This document shows, piece by piece, positions 25,701 through 39,500 of a DNA stretch of 64,000 bases. Within the stretch, counting starts at the first letter, position 1. Each line of letters begins with the position of its first letter. Source of the stretch: Anoplolepis gracilipes (lineage: Eukaryota; Arthropoda; Insecta; Hymenoptera; Formicidae); assembly GCF_047496725.1 (NCBI RefSeq), contig NC_132976.1:5874001-5938000 (forward strand), in the 5' to 3' direction. Position numbers and translations under genes: made by a program. Under the pieces are notes generated by a model, which ran no database searches, was not told where the DNA came from, and saw nothing but the letters and a program-made list of their open reading frames with translations.

Positions 25701-28700
25701 TCGAAGAGTAGCAACAATATAGCGACAGCGGGACCGATTCTCGTGGCGATCCTGGACGGCGGTCTTTCGTATGCGCGTCCTGTACGAGACGGAGGCATCC
25801 TGTCATCGCCCCGAAGACGTCTTCTTTGCACGGTTTGCCCACTTTAAAAGAGTTGAGTGCGACCCTCCGTCCAGGGCTACACACCCCTAGCACCCAAACG
25901 GAAGGACCCCTCGTTCGAGATGATGCTGAAGTTGCTCCCGTTCTTTCTCTCCCTCTCTCTTTCTTTCTCCCTTCTTCCTTTCGCTCTTTCTCTTTCTTTC
26001 TCTCTTTGTACGCCTTTCTCTTTCTTTGCCTGTATTCTCCGATCCCTCTCCTACTCTTTTCACTGCGGTGCCTGTGATCAGCAGCCTGGCACGCGTCGAG
26101 GACTCCACCTCGCCCCGGGCACCGGCGCTTCTCCTTTGACGTTCCGTGCGATTCGAGAACTCCCAGTTTCGCTGCTTCGAGGGTTCGTTTCGAAAACTAC
26201 CCCGAGACAATAATATTCCGCGGCTATCGGGCAATTCATCGAGTGTGTATGTGTCTCGATCTCGGCTCTCGTGCCAGCTTATTGCGTCGGCATGCTTGTT
26301 CGATGACGAGGTTCGTTTCTCGACATGTAATCACCTTCCTTCTTGTGACTCGTCTGTCTGGTAATGACGCTTCGCTATCCTTTGATGCACCACTTACGCG
26401 TATGTTCTCTCATTAAGAATCTTCGTTTGCGTTTATCGAAGAGAGAACAATGATTGACGGTTGTAAATTGTCGAGGAAATTTCGCTCGATTGTTGGATAT
26501 ATTTATCTTTGGAGGGGAAATACTGTCGATATTCTCTGATCGAAATGTGGAGAGCTCTAGCGTACTCCAAATTTCGTCGAGGTATACGATGAGGTCACTA
26601 TCACTAAAGTTTTTGTTGCACCAGCTCTATTTTCGTCTTTGGCATTCTCTTCGGCGCTGGAGGAGGATTTCAGCATAGCTTGCCTCTGAACGGCGAAAAC
26701 TTTCTTTTGCGAAGATTTCTTTATCCGATTTGTACCACAAAGTCGCGGATCACGACACCTTTTTCGGCAAAATCTATCCGAAGATCCAGTGACATTCTGT
26801 CGTCCTTTCGCCCTCGAATACGTTCTATAGTACTTGTATCGCTTTCCAATTTCTCGACAAGTTAGACGGAAAGGGAGAAAAGGGCTTGATGTTTCACTCG
26901 GCACTTCCGGTATGTGTGCGCTCGCGGCGAAGTGTCAAGCTCAAATAAAAGAAAAGTCGCCCTCCGGATCCTCCTACTCCTCCCACACACGGACCATCAC
27001 AATCTTCCCCCTTCCCCGCTTCACAGCTACAGGTCCTCTTCCTCTTTCTCCTCAACCACCGCTTCTTCCTCTTCCACCACGGTTTCCTCTGCCTCTCTCC
27101 CTCGCAACCGCGCCTATCTTCCGCTCCGCTCGTGCAAACAGTCAAATAGCAAACTTCCCGCGATCGTCACACACAGTATGACGGTGACGACAGAACCAGG
27201 CGAGGCTTTGAGGATTGCGGAAGAGAAAGACGTGGAAGAACAGATTGGGAAAGGGAAGGAAGAGATGTCTGATCCGCTTCGAGGGACTTTGGAAACAGAG
27301 GTGTCAACACGTTTGATCGGATCGCGTTTGTGGTGTGAAAAGATTCCCGTTAAAGTCGAAGAGAGAAAGAGAGAGAGAGAGAGTACAATCAAAGATCGGC
27401 TGAGATCGTCGAAAAATCACAAATAGAGACAGGGGAGATGATAAAAAAATTTTGTTAATGTCAGGGAACAGTATAATCGGGAAGGATATGATAATCGAGA
27501 GCAACCGCCCGGTCGAGGAATGCGAAAAGATCGCGCACTTTCTTTATCCCCGTTATGCTTTACTCTTTTCCGTTCGTTGACACGCTAACGTAGAACCGGA
27601 GAGATGGACAGAATCTGGACGATTCCACCTCTGTTCAAGACCGACGAGCTGTCAGGGAGATCGCTCTGTCTATGATGAACTCGGTGCGCAGTGCGCGGCT
27701 ACGGGGGCTCTCCTCGCCCTCCCATAGGGAGAGAAAGGAGAGATAGGGAGCAGTATAGGCACGAAGGAACCAACTACCCCCCCACCATAACCACCACCAT
27801 CCAGACGCGACCACCACCACCATCGGCCACTACCCCGAGATTCGGTGTGAGAGACGAAGAGGGACGGACAGAAGCGAAACTGGCTCGGATAAGGACGGCG
27901 TGATGTTGAGAGACCATGACGGAAAAAGAGAAATAGCGGAGATAGAAGGTGTGCGAGAGAGAGAGAAAGATAGAAAAATGCATGCCATAGTTCGCATTCT
28001 GCATCTCTCTTTTCTCTTTTTCCTCCCATCCCGGAGTCGTTTTTTTTTTCCCTCTCGGGGCGACTCTAATTCATTCTCAAAAAACGCTCGAAAATACTTT
28101 CTCTTCACCCAACGGATATGCTAAGATTAAAAAGATTTTGCATATTAGGGTGCGTTTACCGTAACGGAAGTATTATTTATTTCCCTCTATATATTTTTTT
28201 TATTTATACATCTTGATTTATACACTATATTCATAAATTCACTTATAAATATATATTGTTTTGATGTATTGCATTGTGACACTATTTAATTTGCTATCTC
28301 TTTATTATTTTTATTTACTTTTCATGCTATTTTTCATGAATAAAGATAATTTTTTAAACTCTAAATTTTTTATAAGAAAATCAACGATTGAAAAATGAAA
28401 AAATGGCAATACTTGAAAGTAATCGTTTTCACTCAATCGGCTAAAAAATAGAATTCTTTTCATACAGCAGTCATTAATATTATATAATATTAATATCAGT
28501 TTTATTAATAAATAAAACTGATATTAATCAATATTAAATTTTAAATTGTTTTATGTAAAAAATTAATTTGTACTAAAATTTTAAATCATTGAATTTTACT
28601 CAATTGTTGAACGGCATTATCTCATCTTTTACTGAATTAATTCAATATTCACTATAATATGACTACGATTAATTGAAGCGAATGAAATTGTATATATTTT

Positions 28701-30162
28701 TGTTTCGTAAAATGCATATTTCGCATTACTGTTATATGAACAAGCAGATTTGGAATTCCTCGTTGCAAAATATCTCGTTGAATTTGCCTGAATCCGGCTT
28801 TTGGAAATTTGTATTCCCTCCGTTAGATTGAAAGGAAGGAAAACAGACAGGAAGGAAGGAAGGTTGTCCGAGACCACATGACAGGATAAGTGGGAGGAGC
28901 GAAATTCCCCTACCTAGCATCACTTGGAGGAGTCAATCGGCATAATTGAGGTTTATCTTCCTCCCTTATACAAACTACCGTCCGCCTACTCTCATCCCCT
29001 CTATTCTTTAAATCTTTCCTTGAATCATGTGATTTGTAATGCAATGCAAAAGGTGTTATTGGTATTATTTTATTAATATATTGCTAACTGTAAAGGATGC
29101 TCACTGTTTGCATTTCTTCCAAGAAATTTAGTATTACCCGCTTTATTTTTAAGTAAATGACTTAGGTAAAATGAAAGAAGCTAATGACTCGACAAATATT
29201 TTTCTTTCCGATTATACAATGATATTAAGATTTCTTTTAAAGCAAGACAGCTTTTAGCTTTGTTAGGGTAGTCATTCAATACAGGAAATTGACAAGGAAT
29301 GCATCTATATTTTTAAATTATCTATTTTTTACCAACACTCGTGCGTAGTTCCTTCCCACCGTTTACAATCAGGCATACAAAATGTATTGGATAAATACCT
29401 GAATCGAAATATCTACGACATTGGCTAATCTACGTGTATATCTCATTGCTGACTCGTTTTTCTCTGTATAGCCAATTAGCAGCGCATCCGATATAATATC
29501 CATCGTACGAAGATCTCGGTTGGTACCGCGATCAGGAGAATCGCGAGGGAGCACAAGAGAACTCTCTGTATCTATATATCTCCCGTCTCTTGCCCTCCTC
29601 TTCCTCTGGGCTACCTTCGATCTCTCGTTGATGCGATATGCAAGTGTAGATTTCATCGACGTGGTCGTTGAGCTGGCAATTAGCCGCAACGACCCCGGTT
29701 CGTATACCGCGCGTGCAGTCACCCCACCGCACCACGTGGTCGAAGATCAAACGACGTTCTGACACAAAGCGCAGCCAGTTGGGGTCTCTCCCGATAATCG
29801 GTAGCGACGCTGTCCTTGTAGAGGACGGATGAATCCGCGGCGACTCGTTTGGTCACCCTCACTCGCGACCTTTGACCTATGCTTAATTAGGACCCACGTG
29901 TCGACGAAAAGCAGGTGCGCAATTCGCCAGTAATCGTGTACAGTTGATGAGATAGTCGATTCAGATAAACAAAAACGCGGAAATTAACTTCTATTGACGC
30001 ACTTGTATAATATAATAATAAAGCTTTATTATTGTATTATTTTAATCAACTTCTATTAGCATTTATGCAAAATTTGCTTAATTACTGGATACTGATAAAG
30101 CTTGTTTAATTAAAAATTTTTAATTATCGATACGCATTTTTTTACATTTTTAACTTTTAACT
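22729..30162. other. Gene-free DNA within the Wnt10-Wnt interval
   Basis: Alternating AT-rich stretches and GC/CpG-richer patches at about 23210-23660, 24200-24930, 25680-27700, 27700-28080 and 29340-29940. Pyrimidine- or purine-rich low-complexity tracts occur near 25940-26060, 27355-27385 and 27950-27980. Many short open frames occur on both strands but none shows a domain, a signal peptide with donor, or continuity with a neighbour. A perfect 17-bp-arm AT-rich hairpin lies at 28490-28527 (loop AATA). I see no gene here. Confidence 0.6.
28490..28527. repeat. Perfect AT-rich inverted repeat (17-bp arms)
   Basis: The left arm TTAATATCAGTTTTATT and right arm AATAAAACTGATATTAA are exact reverse complements around a 4-base loop. 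It may be a cruciform or hairpin, or a transposon footprint. It is too short to be a typical animal pre-miRNA. Confidence 0.85.
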
Positions 30163-30372
30163 GTAGCGCTTTGACTATTAAGGAAAATTTTTAGAACTCT
30201 TTGGGGGGCCACCAGAACTCTCAACAGAATTGTCGATTTCCGGAAAAAAATTTCACTCTCTAAAAATCGACAATAGGGATAGAAATTTTTTTCGGAAATC
30301 AGCAATTCTGCTTAGAGTTTTAGCAGCTCCCCGAAGAGTTCTAACGATTTTCCTTAATGCTCGAAGCGCTAC
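30163..30372. mobile_element. 210-bp palindromic element (MITE-like)
   Basis: The element is almost entirely one imperfect palindrome. About 90 bp from the left end (GTAGCGCTTTGACTATTAAG...) pairs with the right end in reverse complement (GTAGCGCTTCGAGCATTAAG...) at roughly 80% identity, around a short centre with its own inner repeat (TTGTCGATTT / AAAAATCGACAA). TTAAGGAAAA..TTTTCCTTAA sits inside the arms rather than at their ends, so TTAA is not a simple target duplication. No coding capacity. It fits a non-autonomous foldback or MITE copy of some age. Confidence 0.65.
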
Positions 30373-30669
30373 GATGGGAAATTAAATAGTTCTAGAGGAA
30401 GTCTTGGAAATGCTTTTTTTGTACTCGATTTCTCTTCATTTATTTATCTCTGTCGTACTGCTTTACTGCTTTAGTACCTCTGTCATCCTATTAGGACGCA
30501 TTACTTGTCGAGTTATCGAGTGTCTTGATCATGATCCTCACGCAAGTATCGATAATATCGGGTCGTTCGATTATCTTATCGCCGTGCAATGCATCGTCGC
30601 TCGGCATTTAACCTAATTGATCGGTTCGAAAAGAAGAGTACGAAATTCTTTCCTGAAGAACGATATTTA

Positions 30670-30759
<90 letters not shown>

Positions 30760-33407
30760 TGATGTCGTGCACATTATCGATTTCTGCAGTACGATTCTCG
30801 CAAGATCTTCTCGCGATCCAGCGTTTCGGCCAAGCAAGAAATGTCTCGGTTAATTAAATGTTCTCGTAAATATTCGCGTACTCGCGTCCGTGCGTTATTG
30901 CGACGCATTAGCAAGGGGGTGATTTATGCCACGATAAAGGAGAAAGATTACTTTAGGGCTTGCGATTGCCGTATCATGGTCGTAATTTATTGCACTATTC
31001 AATGCTAATGATCGTTTTCTCGAACGACGCGCAATGAGAGAGGTATCCTGTCGCATCCACACACTCTCCTATTTTAAACTACGTAGAGTAAATATCTCTC
31101 ACGATCTGAAATTATAGTATTAATTACAGTAAGAAATTATAATATTTATTATACATATTAACATCTTCATACTTTTTTAGCTAGACAATTTTTTAGAAGT
31201 ATATAAAATATTTAATTATATTCTATTATTTCTTATAATTATACACTTTCGAATTATTTAAGCCATATTCAGCAATGCATTTAACAACGTATGTAAGTTC
31301 TTTTGAATGAAACTGCATACATTATAGTGCAATAATTGATTGATGCGCGTGCAAAGTTAGTAGTTTTATTTTCGCAAGGTAGCCATTACTATATCTTTAA
31401 AGGGAAGAGGAAGCAAAAGATCGCAAGAAAGGGAGACGCGGTAGAATGGCGGTGTGAAAATCGTCGGTAATTGCAGTCGATCGCCTTCGATCTTAATTGA
31501 GACATCCGCCCGTTAGCAAGAAGCTAACTACAGGAAGGCAATGAAGAAACGATAATAGACGCGCTATCGTCTCTTCGTATAATATCCTGCAACAAAAGTG
31601 AAGAGCAAAAAACCGTTTATTTTGATTTTTACAAAATGCTTATCCTGTTCTATATAAAGAACGAATATTTCGTAACGAAAACTCTATACGAGATGCCCTT
31701 TCATGTTACGAAAAAATTTACTGTGTTGAGAAAATAAAGTTCAACGGGCAGAAAGCCTTCAATTTACGTGTATGTATATTTTAAATATTTTAATATTTTC
31801 TAATTATGAAGATATATGATTTTTTAGAAATTTTAGAAAAATAATAATTTTATTGAGATAAATTCATTTAAATTTTATATAAAATTGATTCGTCTACTTT
31901 AATATAAATTCATATTAAAAAATACCTAGTCTAATTGGAAAAATAAAAATTATAAATAATTAAAATACATAAATAAATAAACATAAAACTGAAAGAAAAC
32001 TATGAAAAGTGTTTTTTCTTCGAATATTTATTGAGAAAGGTAATATTAGGTACGAGAAAGATAGACAATGGCTAACAATTTGAGAGATTTACTCGCCATG
32101 GATACGCTAGAAGTTATGAACCCACTGGCGTCCCTACAGGGCATGTCGACGTCGATGGGGAGCACGCTGGAATGTTTTAATAATATGCATACCGGTAGAG
32201 AGACGAACTTTTGTAGTTCCGAGGGATGGGCAGGGGCAGGAGAAGAGCCGACGGGGATGAACACAGTCGATCCGCGATAGCCACTTTATAATAATGATAA
32301 TGGGCCTCCCATCTGCCTGTGTTAAGGATATTCGATATTTTTCGCGGGTAATATTAAAATTCGCTTATTTGCGTGGGTTGAGTTGTATGTAATTATAGAT
32401 TTTCACCTATTGCGTGTGAGCTGACAAGAATAACGAAACGTGTTTAAAGTGAACAAAAAGAGCGAGATAGATAGGATAATTTACAGTAACCTGCATCAGT
32501 AGCTTAAACTCGTGGCTTAATAAATTTGTTGATCGTTTTAATATGTGTACCTGTGTCTTGTCAAGGAGATGGTACGCTGACGTTTCTCTCAGCGAATATT
32601 CGACATGATTTCGTCGTTAGCGAGCTAAGAATATTCGCAATGCTGAATGAGTTGCTAAACATAATTTAGTCAACAGATTATTAATGGTGCATTTATAATA
32701 TTATTGTGTAAAAGCGTATTAGAGAAAAAATTTTTTGTTTTTTACATATATTCTCATTCAATGCAGCTGTCAAATAGGCAAGTAAATTAATCTATCTAAA
32801 TATAAATTGTAAGATTTTATTTTAAAATTTATCGCGAATATCACAAATTTAGTAGTGCAGATTTTTTGTCCTTGTTAACTTTGTATGATGTATACATGCA
32901 ATCTCTTTGAATATTAAATTTTATTTTTTAAATTCTTTTTCTTTTAAAACTTTCCTTGATATGTAAAGTATAATTTTTTAAATATTATTTACACGTGATA
33001 TTCATATTTTATATACTATTTACATTTTAGATACTATTGTTAGAATATGTGACATATTTTCCTTTGAGAAAATCGAGGCAATAAATTAACGATGCGTGAA
33101 AGGTCCATCGATTGGTCCAAGCCTTTGAGTGCGTGGTATAGTCAACTTTGAATTTGCATATACGGTGTTGGAAAGAGCATCGTTTATTATTTCGTGATTC
33201 GCTTACGGCCAATAATTCCATTCATTCGATTAGCGGAACACGCTGGATCAGAGATTTACATATCTTTCATAGTTTAAGCGCGCCATGTCATTGTGCATTT
33301 TAAGGATTTTTTAAATAATATCGTACAGAGAATTGTCAGTAATATCAGGATAACACATATATAATCTTTGTCTTGCACTGTGTTGCTAATTGATTTTTCT
33401 ACGAATT
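30373..33407. other. Gene-free DNA with a long (GA)n tract
   Basis: AT-rich DNA with GC-richer patches at 30480-30620, 30770-31080 and 31380-31560. A segment at 32068-32280 is open on both strands (about 70 codons each) with near-neutral composition. Its plus-strand translation begins MANNLRDLLAMDTLEVMNPL, which I do not recognise. No splice signals convincingly frame it. Confidence 0.55.
30671..30756. repeat. Long (GA)n microsatellite
   Basis: About 85 bases of almost pure GA with a single GAAA interruption near the left end. It is the longest dinucleotide repeat in the window. Confidence 0.97.
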
Positions 33408-33580
33408 CAAAATCCCGGTATCTTTTGAGAGAACACGCTTATTCATACTGTTATAGAATTGTCCACAGTGTCTATTATTTCACATCGCTAGAAACGTTGT
33501 TGTGCCGCTGTAATAGACACTGTGGAAAATTCTATAACAGTATGAATAAGCGTGTTCTCTCAAGAGATACCGGGATTTTG
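33408..33580. repeat. Near-perfect hairpin with 70-bp arms
   Basis: The left arm (33408-33477, CAAAATCCCGGTATCTTTTG...) and right arm (33511-33580) are reverse complements with 68 of 70 bases matching, around a 33-base spacer. The high arm identity suggests a recent inverted duplication, a young MITE-like foldback element, or a hairpin-RNA locus. No clear target-site duplication flanks it. It also creates two mirror open frames on opposite strands (33368-33616 plus, 33480-33710 minus) sharing the peptide SKSRYLLREHAYSYCYRI, so those frames are products of the repeat. Confidence 0.9.
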
Positions 33581-36500
33581 AGCTATGGTCGTTTAAGTAT
33601 GTTATTACGGTCGTAAATAAGTTTGAACAAGAATAATCCTGTTTACAACTTTTACTGCATGTTACGCACAAACAAAATCTATGGAAAATATGTGCGAAGA
33701 TCCTTAACATAAATTGAAAAGTATAAATAAAAAATGAAAAAATGCGGCAAAAAATTTTGCAAATATTTTCAAGTAATGTACGTTAAAATCTTATTTTAAT
33801 ATAATTATAATTTAATATATAATTACATTGTATGTCTTTTAAATTTAAAATCTTTGATTTTAAAGTTAAAATATTTTAAATAATAAGTAAATTGCATGAA
33901 CAATTTTTTTATGACGTATTGATCTACATGGTGTAGAAAAAAAGTTATGAATCTCTCTGAGTAATGTGCAGTAATTCTAAAACTTAATCCTTCGAGGTCT
34001 CTAGCTTTCGATTCATCTTGAAAAATTTAGCGCCGAGTTCTTTGACAATTCTACTATAGGACTCAATGAAATCGTGTAATCGCAAACCCCATAAATTAAC
34101 TATTATGTCGACTAATAGGCGGTTTAAATAAATGCAATATCTACTCCGGAAGAATGAATGAATGAAGAAAATTACGCAGATGTTGTCGTGTCACGCCCCC
34201 ATCCTTTTAATGTATCGCGGTTACCCCGTTTACAGATCGCTTCAACGCGAGCAAGCCAGAAGCGAGCTGCTGAAAGGATCGCTCGACATTATGAATGTTC
34301 CGGAAAGGAATAAAAGAGTGCAGATCTCCTGTGAGACTGCTGGGCACACGCGAGAGCCTTATTCTATATCGCACTATAATAATAGCGATATATGATGTTT
34401 TATTTTTTTTTTAATGATTCAGAATTTATATATGTATATTTAATTGTAGAAACAAGTGAAATGTCAAACAGACAACGTATTTGTCATTAATAAAAGTTTT
34501 AATCTGAGAAAGAGAAAAAGAGAAAAATATTATCATTGTGCATAATCTGTAGTAACTAATGTAATTTTCACTATATATACATATATTATTTTATATTACA
34601 CTTTATCACTGAAATTTAATTGGAGAAATATCTAGTTTCTTAATACTGTTGTAATATGAAATTTTTTATAATAATAATAATAATAATATTAGTAGTAATG
34701 CTATAATAATAAAATTATTAATAATATAATAATTTATTATATATGAATTAATAATAAAATAATTATAAATAATTTAATAATAATAATATTAGTTTTTTAT
34801 AATAATATTGTGCTAAATTCTTTAAAAGAATGTCGACTTCAAATTCGTTAAGGAGATGAAAGCTTTCTTTAGCCGGGAGGAAGTACGGTAGCTCAGGTAC
34901 ACATTATAATTTTCGCTGCGCATCGCTGTGGTATGAACAGCGACCGTCGAGGAAAGGTATCTATTGCAATGTATAACGCTCGATCGCACGATCGACAGGC
35001 CGGATACGTCGTACGTATCATCGTCGTCGTTTTTCCGTTAAAAGGCACTTGTTGGAGTGCGTCCGAGCGTGGTCGATCTGCTCGTTAAAGTAGCCCCAAT
35101 AATCTGCTTTCGAGGATCATAGAGATTCCGCCCATTTACGTTTTACGCTTGTCGTAGGGGGAGCACCCTTCTAGCTTCTGAACGGTAGGACTCGCGTTCA
35201 TCCTGCACCCCTCGAACGCATCCACGCGTGTACGCGCGCTCATAGAAAAATCGGGAAAAATCACAGCCGAGAAAACACAGTGCTCTTGAGAAAGGAAATA
35301 AGAACAAAGTCTCTTCGCAACGTCTCCGGTCTCGATGTCTTTTTTTTTTTTTTTTTTTTCGGGACGCAACACTAACAATGAACGCTTCGATACGCGAGAA
35401 ATCCTTTCTACCGATCTTCGCTGTAACGACTTAAACAGTTGAAAGAATCTTTCAAGGATGATTCTCTGCTGTGAGTTTCTCTTTGTTGCACGGCATTGTG
35501 CCGTGTGCCTGTACGCTTGTGTACATGTGTTTTCTTTTCACGAGAAAGAGAAACAGAAGGCACGGGGCAAGTATATCAGTATATCGATATCGTGTTTGTG
35601 TTCTTTTCTTCTCATATCGATTGCTTTACGGCTCAAGTAAATCATCGCACGAATAGTAGGTTTATACCATAAATGGATTAGCTCTTATCCGACAATAAGC
35701 TGTTAAAAACTTTACAAAAAATGCATGAGAAAAAAAAGATTTATTTTTATCAGTTAAACGTTTAAACGGAGATTCAGTCTAGAAAGGGATAAACTTGAGA
35801 CTTTAGACTGACAATGAGAATTAATTTTCAAAGTAAAAATAGTAATGAATATAAGTCTTCAAATATGTTTCTGATATAAATATTATCCAAAAATGATTAC
35901 TTACACATATACGTCTATCGATAACAAAAGTACTTCAATGACAAGATAAACGAGTTAATTTATTTTAATACACATTATTATTTAATACAAGTAAGTATAC
36001 TTGTTCAAAGAGCAGTAACATGCAAGAGAAACTACGAAATAAATTTTTCTTTCTGATAATTTTGGAGATTAAACCAATTCTATTTTATAATATATAAAAG
36101 TATTTTTTCTTGTCTAATTTTTGTATAAATATTTTCAAAATAATTCAAATTTTTGCAGTTAACTTTTATCTCGGCGATTTTTTGCAACTGCAAATAGATA
36201 GTTTCTAATTTTTTTTCAAATAGATTACGTTGTATAAAAATATTACATTATACATATTTAAATTTTAAAGATCGCTTATAAATGGAAAGTTGAAATTTAT
36301 TTCAAGAATTATATGTACAATATTTCACTATTTTCTTTTTTCATTTATGATTATACATATAAAGAATCAATCATCAACAACTAGCACGATTTACATAAGT
36401 AGATACGGCTGTCAAATGAGCGCATCATTGCGCATCATTTCTTAAAGCATTTGCATCAATGGCGAGCGCGCGAACGGGATGCACATCCGCAGATGAATAG

Positions 36501-39500
36501 TAGCCCGCGAGCGAGGAGGAAGGCCGGCGGGCCATTGCGGGCGGCGGGCCACCATGCTCGCCTATTATGGCAACCAAGCTATGGGGATTCGAAGAGTGGT
36601 CCTCGACCAACGGCAATCCGAATAAATAAAAAGGGAAAATAAGATATATGCGTGTGGGTGTGGCGGCAGGCGGGACTCGGACTCATTGCCACCTCCGAAG
36701 CTGTCGGATCTCGCACTCGCCGATAGCTATACTGGTATGCGTACCGGGGGATTTGTGCTTTGACCATATACTACATCCAGCACTATGTGTACCTTTTTTT
36801 TCTAGAATGAATCCCTATCCTCTTTCCACTGCTCCGACATTTTTTTCAATCGTCGGCCAACGAAACCTTGTAATCTTGCGTTCCAAAGCAATGTTTCACT
36901 CATTTTCGTGTGAAACGTCAGGTTGGTTTTCCCAACCAATTTTTGACGGATTCCTAAAATTTATTACCTGGATTTTGCGATGTTTTGTTTTTATGCGTGA
37001 AATTTCCTTTAATAATATAGCAATTATGACAGTTGTATATATCATATAACATGATAAAAAATAAGCATTATTAATATTTTTGATACTATTTTGTATTTTA
37101 AATTTTGTTACATGTCATGCTTAATTTTTAATTATTTATGTACACATAATATATATATAAAAATAATATTTGAGAAAGTATATATTGTTTAATTTATAAC
37201 TAAGGAAATATAAATTATTTGAAACTGAAAGTGCATAGAAATATATGAAGTAGAATTATTAAAATGCTATTTTATATTAAAATACAAATTCATATTATCG
37301 ATGTTGAACCATCTAAGACTTTGTGGAAAACATTGAATTTGTTTTTTTTTTCTCCATTGCGTGTCTGGCATGGCAAATGCGAGAAAGAAGGCTCGTCGCG
37401 CGATCTAAATCATATATATAAAGGGTTGAAGTTGATAAAGTGTCTTTTCTGAGCGTCTCTTATAGTTAGCGATGATTATCTCTCTCGGAACGACCTACGA
37501 GAGAAAGAGAGAAAGAGAGAAAGAGATTAGAGCCGGTCGAATAAGTATGCCCCGGAGAAGCCTAATCGCCGTTGTTCTACTTGCGGCGAAGTCCGATTAG
37601 AATCTCGACACCCACGCCGAGGATGCTCGGGAGATGCGTTTGTCTACGTCACGTCAACTTTTAGATACGCAATATAGCCTCTAACTATGCGAGTAAATAG
37701 AAGTGGAATAAGAAAAAAAAACACAAGTATTAACGCTTATGTCATTGTATATATGAGATACTCGATATGGGCCGAAGAACCAATGATAGAACGTATATTG
37801 TGAAATTTATGTTATTTTGAAAGGGACAATTGAAACGTGCTAAGATGTGTTAATGCGACAGTTGGACTTGGACAGTCGCTTATAATAAAACTAAGAGCCT
37901 AAGAGATATCGAATGTTAATCCACTTCCGCTGATCCATCCCTATTACGAAGACAGAAAGTTCATTCTCCTGCAGTGACCGTGATTTTACACATGAAAGGA
38001 AAAGATCTGATATACTATTGTGAAAGATATTGTGAAACAAGTTCTTAAAAAGGAAGGATTATATTTTTCTAAAGAAAATGAAAAAAAAAAGATTTAACGG
38101 ATATATCTAAGCGTATTTCGAAGAAAGATAAAAAACGATCGCAGAAAAAAAATAAATACATAATTCTAAAGGCATTAAAGATAGTATGAATATCTTCTTT
38201 ATTTATGATATAGTATATTATGTTTAATGTGTTTTTTAATGTAAATACAACACGGTAAAAGAATTTGATCGTAAATTACATCGTTATATCGACTGAAAAA
38301 CGGGATAGAATTTAATGCAGCTTTATGTAACTCTCCGACGGAACTTCATATTTGCTCGTCCGAAAAATTTGTGCGACAGTTAATCGCGAAGTATTAAACG
38401 TTACATAGTATACATATTACCAGTCGTATACTTGCGTTGCGTATCTGAAATCGCTCTTCCATACTTTTCTGGAATTTTAAGTGTATGATGAGAAAAACAC
38501 GCGTAGCGCGATGCGCGGTTTCAGGCGAAACGGAAGGGACTCGGTAAAGCGGTTTTATTAGCTCGTTTGTTCTCAAAGGTGGCGGTTTCTTTGTCGCGAC
38601 TAGTAACGATCGCGTTTTACTACCAGTTTCAACGATTAGGGGTATCATGACGTTTTGCAAATAAAGAGAAAAAGGGAGGGGGCAGAGGGAGACGTCGAAT
38701 GATTTAGCGGTCGTAAACGATCGTAATCAACCGGGGCCAAGCTTCGTCAGTGTATCAGGCACTTTAGGGTGTTCGGGAATTACGGAGAGAAATATATTAG
38801 CTAATATAATATAAGTACTTTATGTTCCATTTGACAGGAGACATTCAGTCCGACAGGATTTGCAGCCGTTCGCAGCCCGATAAGAGTACGATACGAGCAC
38901 GTTTATCGTCGGTACTTCTTTTATTGGCATGTTTTCTCCTAATTTTTCGCCACAATGTTTTGAGCACACTTCGCATATATACATACTCTTTATCGAGAAC
39001 TTAATATGTTTGTCGGTACACTGCTGCGTAATTGTGCCACTTTCTCTCCTCTTTCACATTGATCTTTCAGAGCATTCATACGGTGCGAGAAATCATTTGG
39101 GCATTATTCAAGTATACAGGAAATATTATTTCATTCTTTGGCTGTCAAAAAGTCAAAAAGTTGATCAAGTAATATTTTGAAATATAACATCAATAATTTT
39201 TTTCAATTCAAGAATACGAATAATATAAAACTGCATGTTTACGTGAATAGAATATGTTTTAATTAAGTGTATTATTATTAAAATACGTCGCAATTGAATA
39301 AGGTAAAATTATTATTAGTTTAATTTTAATACTTAAATTTTGATTAAATAAATTATAAAATCTAGAAAGCTACTTAGTGACTTGGTAGTTATAATAATTT
39401 GACAATTTCGACATATTAGTCAATTTTATTTTATTTGTGAAATTTTATGTTAATGAGAAAATTTTATTAAATTTCTTTTTTTTAGTTTTTATCTTACATT

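Noticed and set aside
33368..33710. Two overlapping frames on opposite strands sharing a peptide
   Set aside because: The shared peptide results from the 70-bp inverted repeat, not from a duplicated gene.
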